This document shows positions 1 through 10,194 of a DNA stretch of 64,000 bases, in pieces. This stretch comes from Sycon ciliatum (lineage: Eukaryota; Porifera; Calcarea; Leucosolenida; Sycettidae). Position numbers and translations under genes: made by a program. Location of the stretch: NCBI RefSeq assembly GCF_964019385.1, contig NC_088645.1:18249180-18313179 (forward strand). The letters are read 5' to 3'. Positions within the stretch are counted from its first letter, which is position 1; each line of letters starts with the position of its first letter. Below the pieces are notes generated by a model that saw only the letters and a program-made list of their open reading frames with translations, searched no databases and was not told the DNA's origin.

Positions 1-1590
1 TGGAATTGTGGCTTTTTCTCATCAGGCAACATGACTGTTTATATTCTTTGACGCTGGCCTCCTATGCGCTAGTGTTGGGCCTGACTGGTTCCAGAGAACA
101 CCATAATCCTCTTGGTCATTCAAACAGTTAGTGCGTGCGAACACCAGGCCAGGTAGATCTACCACTCACACCAAAAAAATAAAACCAAGGAATCGCTCTC
201 TGTGACAAAAGATTTTTTCACGTAACGGGACGTGCAGAGTTTTCGGCTGTAGTCTAGACTGTAGACAGTGCACACGGGTGTTTCGCAGTGGCCACTCGTC
301 AAGATGGCGGCAAATCCGAGAGTACAAAAATTTCGACTCTGGCTATGTGCGCGGCGGATGCGAATCTCGCACGTGCATGCAAAATCTAGCCTTCTGCAGA
401 TCTGGGTAGAGCAAGTGTGTTGGAACGACGACCTTTTCCGAGAGAGAATGTGGCTCTTTTCATCCCAACATTTTACTCGCCACGCTCTCCCTCCCAGCTT
501 ATTGATACGAGTTTGTGCTACCGAGTAGAAGTCTCCATCTTCAGAGTAGGCCAGGCAGAATCGCAAGGTTGAAATACTTGCTCACTTGGGTTTTTTGGTC
601 CTTTGAGGTGTTGATGTGATCGTTGTGTACAACTCGAAGTGACAAACTTGAGACCCCCGCGCCACAAAAAACTAAGGCGCGCCACAAAGTTTCGTTTGGC
701 TGTTCAATGAAAGGACGTATGGAAGCAGGGATAAAAACTATCGTGGCTGCCGGCAAAACTCCTAGTAATGTAATAAACGGGGGTGTGACTTTGGTAATTC
801 CAAGGAGAATGTACGCACGGCCATTCCACAACGAAGACGAACTACGAGCTCAAAAACACTCCGATTTTCAAACAAACGACGCAGGAACGAAGACATGGCC
901 ACAGTGTTCCCGTGTGGCCTTCAAAACACCTAATTTTACTTCGATAGCGGCTGGTTCAGGGCAAATTCAGGCCCAATTCGACAGCGTCGTACCGCTCAGA
1001 TTCGCCCAAAACACGAGGAAATGTACGGTAGATCCAAATGCGTACGCATTTTGCGTACGGGGACGACTGGCCAGAGTTCATGCACTGCAAACACCCGTGT
1101 GCAGTGCAAGCTATAGCGCTAGTGCTGATCGACAGTACAACTTGTCAAGTGACAGGGCCATGTGCCGTGGCCGTGGGCATCATTACATGTGCGACCACTT
1201 GACTCGATCGAGAGTACAGGAGTGCATGATGCAGAAAGCCATCATTATGCATAACCAGTACTACCTCCCTATCCTAGGCCCTGTCCGATGAACACCGACA
1301 TGTGCATGCACTCCAAAGGGGCCGTCCTTTTATTTGTTCATTTCTCCGAACCACAATGTGGCAGACGTCTGAGCTGATGTCTTGTGATGAGTGTTTTTTG
1401 AACACGAAACTCGGAGCAAGGAGAACGCTTTTTGGTCTCTGTTGTTCTCCCTTGGCCTTGGGTAGATAGAGTTCGATAATTGTTTCACAAAGACGTTCGT
1501 CCAGTCCTGCCAATGCGTCATGCAAGTATAACTGTCTTTTTCCTGAACGTTGAAACCTTTTTGCATCTGTACATGTGAAAAACTGAAAAT
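1..1590. other. No recognised gene; possible decayed foldback element
   Basis: No protein family is recognisable here. The longest open stretch (623-1291, plus) lacks a convincing ATG and has no known motif. Imperfect inverted segments around 270-300 and 1080-1110, both built on CACCCGTGTGCA-like sequence, hint at an old foldback or terminal-inverted-repeat element, but its ends are not clear. Confidence 0.3.
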
Positions 1591-2395
1591 GGATTATTCT
1601 TTTATTCCACGATGGCGTGACGCCAATAAGGATGATTGATAAGTGCGATAGAACTGGTACTAGCCAGAAACAGCTAGATGGAAAATAACCGAGGAGGCAA
1701 GGAGCATTGGATCATGAAAAACAAGCGGGGGCAATAACGTTAGCAGGGGTGATCGAGATAGTAAAAGTACACGTTCGAGATATCAGAAACCAGGGGGATG
1801 CGCGGAGCAGGAACAGGTACTGCTCAAAAGAAGACTGGATGCATTGTTTCGGAAAGAATTTCTACGAGGTTGAGTTGTGATGTCGATAGGGAGTGAGTTG
1901 TAGAGGGTGAGGGCACTGTTGATGGGGGAATCTCGGTGCCTGTTTGTGTGTGCGTGTCCGATGGAGTAGGTCATTGTCTGTCGAAGAGTGTATGGTTGGT
2001 GTTGACGTTGTGGTGCAAGATGTGGTTGTTGCGGGTGTGGTGGGGAGGTTTGGTGGTGGATGTCCCATGCTAGTAGGACTTGTTTAACAAGGAGTCGTGA
2101 GCTAAGAGTGGGGAGCTTTGCATGATGGAGGAGGGAACTGTGGTGAACTGGTGCAAAGAGGGGAATCCGAAGGCAGATGCGTATAGCACGGTGTTGAATT
2201 CTCTCCAGTGTGTCCCGCTGTTGCTGTGTGGTGTTGGAGAGGGCAAGGCTGCCATTTTCGAGAACGGGTCGGATGTAGGTCGTGTATATTAACAATAGGC
2301 TGGAAGCGTTCATTGTGCCACGTGTCTTGTGGAGTTGGTGCAGTAGTTTTTTGGCTTTGTTGGTGGTTTCTATGATGTGTTGGGTTACCGGTACC
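1590..2395 (-). mobile_element. LINE 3' fragment (RT C-terminal region and 3' UTR)
   Basis: The minus strand encodes the region downstream of the reverse transcriptase palm of a Jockey/CR1-type non-LTR element. It includes YTTYIRPVLENGS, then LERIQHRAIRICL and a C-terminal basic tail, with a stop near 1783. The frame stays open upstream to about 2390 (TQHIIETTNKAKKLL), so the copy is 5'-truncated there. The 3' UTR ends with the AT-rich tail GGAATAAAAGAATAAT at about 1590-1610. The same 3' end occurs in plus orientation at 9262-9395, so this is a multi-copy family. Confidence 0.75.
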
Positions 2396-2744
2396 CATGT
2401 TGTGTAGCTTTCGACGTTCTCGGCTGTAGTCTATGGGAATGGCTTCATTGCAAAACGCGCTAAACGCCAATCTCATGCATATGGCGTTTTCGGTGTCAAG
2501 TAGGGATTACTGCATCTGATGGCCAAAAGGAATTCTCCAAAACTAGACATATCCCACTGAAAATCAACGTTGAAGTTGACGTTCTACTGCAAAACGCGAT
2601 AAACACCACCGATGTTTTCGAGCAAAATGCGACATATCCTGTCGCGCGGGCCAGCGTGACCTGCGCATGTGACAAGCCAGCGAGCGCTGGCGCAGCATGT
2701 GGCAAACATCGCGACTAGACTGAGTCTGTGCAAAATGTCGATGT

Positions 2745-3545
2745 CAGAGTTCAAAGTACAGTGTTTTCGTGTTGTTGCTTTGTACAACTACATCTACGTT
2801 TCCATTTCGTTCTTTTCGGATCATCTTCTTCGTAGCTGTTGTTTTTTCGCTTTCGAAACTGCAAAGGGCAGTATGCTAGAGGCGTCAGGGATGGACGGGG
2901 TCCACAGCGATGGCGTTTGAGGCGAGCAGTAGACTTGAAAGTACGCTGGCAGGCTGTACACACCGGGACCTCGGCAACAGGAGGAGCATCACTAGGCGGA
3001 CGGTCGTCACAGTTAGTAGTATAGTTTATTCATATTTCTCTAGGGCAGTCCCCACAGACCTATGGTCTCCTTACGGGGCACAGTTGTCACTCTCTTTGCA
3101 CTTATGCACTGCAAGCCCACCCCTGCTCCGCAGCCATCTACTGCAGGTAAGACACTGCACTGACCCAGGCTGTTGTGGTACGGGGAGATGTCGGAATGCT
3201 GTGCACTTGTGCTGGGCCATGTCAGCGCGACGACGAAACAGGCGGCCGCAAACGTGGCACACAATCGTCTTCGGGGCAGGATCCTTCACCCCCGCTGCTG
3301 CCCACACAATATCACGCCACTCTCCACGATCGTTGGCCGATTGGAACCAATGGTGCACACCGGCCACAGTCAGATCAGCCTGGACAGCGTCCTTCCAGCG
3401 ATGTTGGGGGCCGCAAAACGGGCGGGTTCGTGGGAGATGAGCGAAGAGCAACTGCTTGGGTAACCGACGCGGTCGCCAGGAAGGTGTTTTTCGTCACGAC
3501 TGTTGTCGTCCTCGTCTCACCATTCGCGGCGGTGTAGCTGACCCC
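2745..3545 (-). mobile_element. RTE-like LINE C-terminal fragment with C2H2 fingers
   Basis: The minus strand encodes QHRWKDAVQADL, the conserved post-RT 'RWKD' block of RTE-like non-LTR elements. It is followed by DRGEWRDIVWAA and three C2H2-type fingers (CHVCGRLFRR...HKC, CLTCSRWLRS...HKC, CTACQRTFKS...HRC). The fingers are split between two frames (3451-3071 and 2963-2751), so at least one frameshift is present. The RT core is absent; the copy stops at a CA microsatellite on its upstream side. Confidence 0.7.
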
Positions 3546-3550
3546 GAATG

Positions 3551-3631
<81 letters not shown>
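3551..3631. repeat. (CA)n microsatellite
   Basis: About 80 bp of uninterrupted CA dinucleotides. It produces spurious open frames on both strands. Confidence 0.98.
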
Positions 3632-3632
<1 letters not shown>

Positions 3633-3789
3633 CCCGCCTCACCGGCACAGGCTCCCTGAGAGCCCCTACATTGTCTGTCTTTCTCCTTTGTTGTCTCGAT
3701 CATTATCTTCTTTTGTCTTCTTCTTCTCCTCTCTTTGTTATGGTCTATCACATTCAGTAGGAGGTGAATTCTGTAAAAACACACACACA

Positions 3790-4329
3790 CACACACTTGT
3801 ACTTGTTGCTCACAGCCAAAACTGGTCACGTGGGTCTCCCAGGGAGAGGGAGAGAGACTCCAAAGGAATCTTGGAAAGATGACTCAATTGGCTATTGAAC
3901 CGCCCAACGGCCGCCACCCCTTGAAATCCCCAAAACTCTCCGTGGACTTGAAAATGATCCCACTTATGGGCTCACCACACCTCAGTAAGTGGGTGAGCAC
4001 AAGGTGCAGAAAAAGGATTGACGGCATCAGGGTATCCGTCCAGGGATCCAACTGCAGTTACCCCTGCCCCCAGGGAAGGTAATACTTGCTACGAGTGTGG
4101 GTGGCTGAATCAGAGTGAATCTGATATAAGCTTCACCAGCACCAATGATTACACAAGAGTTAATCTAGCCAGAAGCACTCCACGATTAACAGGTATGTAT
4201 ACTTCAAATAGAAAGTATATGAACCCTGGAACCAACAAAGGTGGCAGGTACAACAGTACACCTTCAAGCAGCCGAGCCCATTGGCAACAGACGCAACACA
4301 ATCAGGCATAAGTGTACCCACCAACTGAA

Positions 4330-4330
<1 letters not shown>
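3790..4330 (-). repeat. Dispersed ~520-bp repeat, copy 1
   Basis: This block is the inverted counterpart of 25905-26466. Both share landmarks such as GGTCACGTGGGTCTCCC, CTCAATTGGCTATTGAACCG and GATCCAACTGCAG. Copy 2 ends in an AAGTAC-type short tail, suggesting a non-LTR or SINE-like element with a microsatellite 3' tail. Copy 1 starts at a CA run followed by CTTGTACTTGTTG, the complement of that tail. No coding capacity is evident. Confidence 0.7.
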
Positions 4331-4332
<2 letters not shown>

Positions 4333-4367
<35 letters not shown>

Positions 4368-4424
4368 CACACACACACACGGCCACACACACACACACGC
4401 ACGCACACACACACACACGCACGA
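4333..4424. repeat. (CA)n microsatellite, interrupted
   Basis: CA-rich tract with GA, GG and GC interruptions, directly after the dispersed repeat. Confidence 0.95.
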
Positions 4425-4463
4425 CATCCCAACGACCTTACGTAGGAACAAGCGAATGTGCGA

Positions 4464-4496
4464 TGTACATGTACATGTACATGTACATGTACACAC
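4464..4496. repeat. (ACATGT)n tract
   Basis: Five or more tandem copies of the self-complementary hexamer ACATGT. Similar short runs are scattered through the whole window. Confidence 0.95.
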
Positions 4497-4499
4497 ATG

Positions 4500-6680
4500 A
4501 CTGTACAATCATGTATCTTGTTCATCCTCCGCATGCCACAGCCTAGGATTTGGAAAGCCAAACAGGACACGATCCTTCACATGCACAATCATGTGAATCA
4601 AATCGCATGAATGCGAGAACCGAACCAGGAAAGTGCTGCCAGTGCCAGTCTGATGAGTGATGTGTCAAAATAAATAATAAATCAAAATAAAACAGAGAGG
4701 TTCCAACCTGGGGTAGTAGAGTGATCGGTGATGAATGTCACAAAGGACATAACACAGCTACATGTACTTGCACAAGAAAGTGAGGATGTGTTGTGTAATA
4801 TGCCGACTTTCTTTCATGTGTATGTGCATGACGTACATGTGTATCTGCCACAACTGAGACAACTCCGAGTTTCTTTCACAATGTCAATGGAGTGATTCAC
4901 GGATGATTCCCTGACACATTCACATGTACAGTCCAGTCATGTACATGTATGTAGCACCATTCTACGAAAACAATGCGAGCCATCCAGGTACAGTGTCCTA
5001 CTTGACTACAATCATTATTATGGCTTTGTATGAATTGTTTCGATGCGTTTCATGACGGGATTACTGTTGTTTTCATTGTCTTTGGCCCCGGTTTGGGGCC
5101 TGGACGAGGAGAAGTATTAATTTTTCAAACGCAAATCCGAAGAATGCAGTGCAGGTTTTTATTTTGTTTGTTTGTTTATGTGCAGGACAAACGAGCAGCG
5201 ATGCTCAAAAACAGGGTAGCGAGGTACATTTTTTTATTTTTTGTATAATTATGTATGTCCATAAATGTACTCTAATGTTCTCCTTACTCCTGTTGTATTC
5301 GACTTGCTGGCAGCTGCGCAACCAAAGCAGAGCACCACCAATACAAGCATTATAATAGAAAATACATTGTAGAAGCATGGTGTACTTCCTGGCGCGACTG
5401 CATACTTCAGTACTACAAATGGCAGGTTGTCGTTGCAAATAATTCATATTCATAGAACTCAGTCACTCTGTACTTGAAACTACTTACTTACTTACTTACT
5501 TACCGGTACTACTCAAGTACAGTACGATCATCATGTGCTTGGTAACAGTCCATTGCTACCCCAAAGGCCCAAACACTGCCTCAGCATTTGAGTATTTGAG
5601 TATGACTACTAGTAGTATGCAACAGTGCTTTACTGCGCCCATGGAACACTGAAATGACGGCACGAAACACACACAAATAATATAAATATTAATGCAGTGA
5701 AACCTGTCTATAAAGCCGACGGCGCAAGAGGGACCTTACAAATGTGTATATGGGGCAGGGCCTAGGAGTGATCTTTGTATCCGGGGTCTTTTCACTGGAT
5801 GACTTGGTCCCAGTCGTACTCGTAGTCTTGTGAGGCAGGTACATGTAGTGGCGGTATCAGAATGGCAGGCTAGACATGTTTCAGCTGCACACTTTGCACT
5901 TTCAGTTCCTGAGCTGTGAAGGACAATAGGCTTACATGTAGCTATTTGCATACCCCAAAGTTCCGTTGTATACTCGCAATCAGGTATCCTTGGTCATAAT
6001 ATTATTCTCTGGCCAAGAATTATTTTTGCATCATGCTCTTCAAAATAAAGTCTGCTCACCCAAGCGCACATAATGTTACACACGCACACATACAATATAC
6101 GGCGTGCATCCACGCAAACGAGCATGTGCATTGTACAATACTTATGTACACGCTAATACGGAACAGTGAGCCGCCTCCACATGCGTTTGGTATCATCAGG
6201 AGCTCATCAAGTTCATATTTCAGCACCAAGACCTAAAACTGTACTCAGTGCCTGCACGCACATACTTAGAATGAAAAGATTGAGTAATAAAAAGTGGTTT
6301 GAGGGAAAGACGCAAACTATAAATATTTCCAGTAAATAAATGCGGATAAAACACCGCTGCACCAATATACAGTACATGTCCAGCAATGTCTGGCATTAGG
6401 ACCGTGATGATCAAGAATGCTGGGGTGCAAAATCAAGTCATAATTTTCAATGTCAAGGTTCAGTGTTCAATAAGACTGTTCTGATAAAACTGATCTCCAG
6501 AGGACTATCTCTACAGTCCAATGATGTGATAAACAATTATTTGTAGAGCAAAGGATCTGAACACTAGACAATGACGAGGTTCAAGATACCCAGTTTTGGC
6601 AACCTCCAAAACAGTTCAACATGTAGTTTTAAATAGTCATGTTGAACTGATATTACACGGTAGTTACGATAGCCAGATGC
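4500..6680. other. Intergenic, no gene recognised; pogo-like end near 5697
   Basis: Only short unsupported frames. CAGTGAAACCTGTCTATAAA near 5697 matches the ends of the small pogo-like repeat at 54888-55082. An ACTT tetranucleotide run lies at about 5480-5502. Confidence 0.5.
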
Positions 6681-6684
6681 AGAG

Positions 6685-7398
6685 TCAGAACGAAGTACCA
6701 AAATCAGGCGCAGCAGCTTCAGGCTGTTCAGCTTTGTGCTCTTCTTTCTCCCGTCCGTGCTCGGCCACTGCTTGTTGTGTGCTAGATGCACGTGTACATG
6801 GAGATATAGCGCATGGGCGAGAATGAACGCTCTTGTCCGTGCAACTGGTGTTGGCAGTAGCACTGGATCTGTTACTGCCTTTGTCACACATCAGTACTAG
6901 ATTCACTGCCAACACATAAATGTTGTACAAACCAAATATGAGCGAGCTCACCAGTACGCTAAGCGGGTAGAGGAGCATGTTCTCGAGCGTGACGATGCGG
7001 TGCAGTTTCTTCATGACCAGCAGATGCACTGGCGTACGGTTCCGTACCTCCGCCGCTGCCTCCATCTCGTCGGTGGACCGATCCCAGGAACGCAAGTGAG
7101 ATCTCTCGTTGCGCGTCATTAGATGGACTCGGACCGTCTTTGCAAAGCAAACTTCTTTCGGACTTGCTCCCAGCGAGTTTGATCTTGGCTTTCTCTTCTC
7201 GACATGCCGGACGCGGATAGGAACAGGTAACGTACGAGTCCGGCATCTGGGTGCAGGTGCCGCCGACGCCGACAGTGCTTCTAACAAGGAATCGCGGGCA
7301 TCCTGAATGTCTGTGTGATGCTGTTTATCCGTCTCCATCTCAGCTTGGATCGCCACCCGTAGATCTGCTACGTGCGAGTTGTGCTGGTCTTCGATCAT
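6685..7398 (-). CDS. Membrane protein with PPP1R15-like PP1-docking motif (tentative)
   Basis: A single open frame on the minus strand. The first ATG (MIEDQHNSH) is at 7398, giving about 237 residues; the frame is open a few codons further upstream without ATG. About halfway along is KEVCFAKTVRVHLM. KEVCF fits the RVxF docking motif for protein phosphatase 1, and the VxF...VHxM spacing resembles the PP1-binding core of the PPP1R15 (GADD34/CReP) eIF2-alpha phosphatase regulators. A downstream W/R-rich segment (SHLRSWDRSTDEMEA) could correspond to the rest of that core. A strongly hydrophobic helix follows (MLLYPLSVLVSSLIFGLYN), then a polar Ala/Glu-rich tail. Vertebrate PPP1R15 proteins associate with the ER through their N-terminus, so a C-terminal helix would be a different arrangement. 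The ORF length and composition look genuine; the family assignment is only suggestive. Confidence 0.5.
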   Translation of the reverse strand: MIEDQHNSHVADLRVAIQAEMETDKQHHTDIQDARDSLLEALSASAAPAPRCRTRTLPVPIRVRHVEKRKPRSNSLGASPKEVCFAKTVRVHLMTRNERSHLRSWDRSTDEMEAAAEVRNRTPVHLLVMKKLHRIVTLENMLLYPLSVLVSSLIFGLYNIYVLAVNLVLMCDKGSNRSSATANTSCTDKSVHSRPCAISPCTRASSTQQAVAEHGREKEEHKAEQPEAAAPDFGTSF

Positions 7399-7889
7399 CC
7401 CTCGAGAAAACGGCTGCACTCTAAAACTTCAAAAACGGTCTTTGCCTTCACAGAACCGCGATAGTGGATATTTCTGAGCTGAACTGTTGAGCACAACTGG
7501 GCTTTATACATGTACATCACTTCTACGGTACATGTACCTGAACAACATCAATACAACGGTTGAACCCCGCTTGGAGTTGCAGCTCGGTTCAGCTGGACTG
7601 ACTTCTCTTTCGCGCACCTTACCTGCACCTCAGTACTAGTACTACCCGTAGTAGTAGTATGTAGGAGGTGCATTCAGTAATTATTAATGTTCCACCTTCC
7701 ATGATCCACGTCCACGGTGACAGAAAACACTACCGATCAAGCAGCTGTCAGCAGCACCAACGTTCAACAGTTAACTGTCATACACTGTATTCATCTACAT
7801 AACCAGGGTACCCGGGTATAACATATTATTACTGTACTCTTGAGTCTTGTTTAGTTCATAGTGTTACGTAACTGCTTCACGTGCAACAA

Positions 7890-8240
<351 letters not shown>

Positions 8241-8770
8241 CACAGGAACGTACGCACGTAGCCAGGGTCGCACATCTACACTCGTGCGTAAAGAGCAAAC
8301 CTTTTTGTTGTGTACTGTTATAATACATGTACATGTACAATCATGTATGACTGTTTCTAAAAGAGGAAAGAGCCTACTGCTAGTACTAGTAGTAAATGTA
8401 CATTCTGTACATGTATTCAATACATTGTATTGAATAATTCAATCTGTAGTCGCACATCTAGACTAGGGTATTGCGTCTAAAGGTGCATTGTGTGTCCACT
8501 CATAGAGTCAAGGGCCCTCGAGACATCATTCTGCTGTTTCTGCTCATGATGAAACTCTATAAGTAGTACTTGACTGATCATTGGCATGTCCTAGAGTTCG
8601 AGTCGAGAAGCCCATTCATTCTGTGGATGCATACTCATACAATCATGTACATGCAATTACTGTACATTGTAATGTTGCATTCCCTTCCAAAGGCTTCCGT
8701 TCGTCGGTCCGGATCTGGGTCTGGCTGTGACGGAGAATGTGCACCAAATTAACGTCATCTTGTCGCGGTA

Positions 8771-9043
8771 CTAATGCATACCAAGCCCGTAATCAAGGCA
8801 ATGGGGATGCTTGGGGTCACGGCAGTCGATAGGAGCACCTTCATGCGGTCCGCTGGGCGCGTGATAATTCATCGCGAGACATTTCGAGGTGGTCAGTTCA
8901 TCGAATGACATTTCGCGACTGTGCTGTTTCGCAGCTTGATTTTTTTGCAGAGTAACACATTTCGACGAAGGTATATTTTCACCGCCGACCCAGTCGCCGA
9001 ATGTCACTGAAAAGATGTAAACTTTGGGTACGGAATCCTTCAT
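8771..9043 (-). CDS. Small ORF of unknown function
   Basis: An ATG-initiated 90-codon frame (MKDSVPKVYIFSVTFGDW...) with no recognised domain. Its start lies only about 20 bp from a divergent ATG on the plus strand (9061). It could be the first exon of a gene or part of a decayed transposon. Confidence 0.25.
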   Translation of the reverse strand: MKDSVPKVYIFSVTFGDWVGGENIPSSKCVTLQKNQAAKQHSREMSFDELTTSKCLAMNYHAPSGPHEGAPIDCRDPKHPHCLDYGLGMH

Positions 9044-9060
9044 CTTGGTGACTCAATCAT

Positions 9061-9236
9061 GGACGCTTATCCCGATTTTACTGACCTAACTTTGCGACGC
9101 AAACCCAAACCAGTCAAGGGTGGGTATGCCTACGTACAAGACAAGACGGAAGAAACGAGACTGTTTACTGGAGCTGCGAAAGAGAGACGAGCTGTCCTCC
9201 AGAGGTTGCATGAAGACAAAAAAAGCCGCGACTAGT
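9061..9236 (+). pseudogene. FLYWCH-like zinc-finger relic
   Basis: From the ATG at 9061 the frame reads MDAYPDFTDLTLRRKPKPVK then GGYAYVQDKT, resembling the start of a FLYWCH finger (basic-P-K-x-V-x-x-G-Y-x-Y-x-x-D). The rest of the finger (NETVYWSCERETSCPP) appears in a different frame from about 9151, and the first frame reaches a stop at 9234. A small indel would explain this. FLYWCH domains occur in transposon-derived and host genes; a MULE origin is possible but unproven. Confidence 0.4.
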
Positions 9237-9261
9237 CAGGACTCTTCCCACCAGATCGTCC

Positions 9262-9395
9262 CGGGGTCACTGGGAAAAAACCTGTTCCTGCTCCGCGCAT
9301 CCCCCTGGTTTCTGATATCTTGAACATGTACTTAACTATCTCGATCATCCCTGCTAACGTTATTGCCCATCGTGGAATAAAAGAATAATAAAAAA
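9262..9395 (+). mobile_element. 5'-truncated LINE 3' end
   Basis: Near-identical to the 3' UTR of the LINE at 1590-2395 (shared CCTGTTCCTGCTCCGCGCAT, CCCCTGGTTTCTGATATC, CCTGCTAACGTTATTGCCC). It ends in GGAATAAAAGAATAATAAAA. Only about 130 bp of 3' end was inserted, typical of 5'-truncated target-primed insertion. Confidence 0.75.
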
Positions 9396-9410
9396 GGGTG
9401 AGCTGTGGTT

Positions 9411-9668
9411 AGCCCTTGACGGATTATGCCGGCATAATATTTGGCATAATCTTGGGATTTCGTCAAAAAATTATGCTCCGGCATAATATACGGATTCCAA
9501 CGTGTAAGGTCGGCATAATCTTACGGTTTAGACAAAATTATGCTTAGGGCATGGCCGTGTGTGTATGCGTGGTTTCTCAATCCTCTATGTACAGCGTGAA
9601 CACATAGTGGAACCGAGCATAATTCAGCATAATTCAGCATATTTGTTGGCATAATTGTGGCCTAATCA
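9411..9668. mobile_element. hAT-like MITE (degenerate)
   Basis: AT-rich element starting TAGCCCTTGACGGATTATGC and ending GGCATAATTGTGGCCTA, filled with 'gcataat' motifs. The left end closely resembles that of the hAT-type MITE at 53367-53883. No clean target duplication was found. Confidence 0.5.
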
Positions 9669-9909
9669 AAAGCACAATTTGACGATTGGCCGAGCATAGT
9701 CCGCCAATGGCTAGCTTTGGTGAGCTTACCATTTTCCGTAGCTCTGAAGCGCACTGAGCGCAGAGCCCGAAATGCAGCCGATAATGTTCCGCCGACACCA
9801 ACTACATTTAACTTGGGCGCACTGGTGGTACTGGATATGTACATGAAAATGCATGGCGGGAGGCATTCCTTTTGAGTAATGTTTCAAGGTATTTTTATGC
9901 TTTTTCTTC

Positions 9910-9990
9910 GGTCTATATGGGAAATATAGGCCTCGTAAAAGACCTTGGCGGACCCCGGTCTTTTACTCGGCTTATATTTCCCATATACAT
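9910..9990. repeat. Imperfect palindrome (~31-bp arms)
   Basis: TATATGGGAAATATAGGCC...AAAAGACC is followed after a short G/C-rich spacer by its near-exact reverse complement (GGTCTTTTACTCGGC...CCCATATA, about three mismatches). It could form a cruciform or be the remnant of a small foldback MITE. Confidence 0.75.
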
Positions 9991-10194
9991 GTAGACCTCG
10001 TCTTGGTCAATATCCTATACTTACTTGTATATTCACTAGCAAGCTATACTGTCTGCGCTAATACTGTAATAGCTACCTCACCTAAGCAACCATCCACACA
10101 GCCATCATTTCAATATTTTCTGTGCTGAATCAGACACCAACCAGCTATCGCTAGGCTATGCTCTATATTGGCCAAGTCCCACTGAGCATGTTAC

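Noticed and set aside
623..1291. 222-codon open frame on plus
   Set aside because: No recognised motif, no ATG with good context, and biased composition across a possible inverted-repeat relic.
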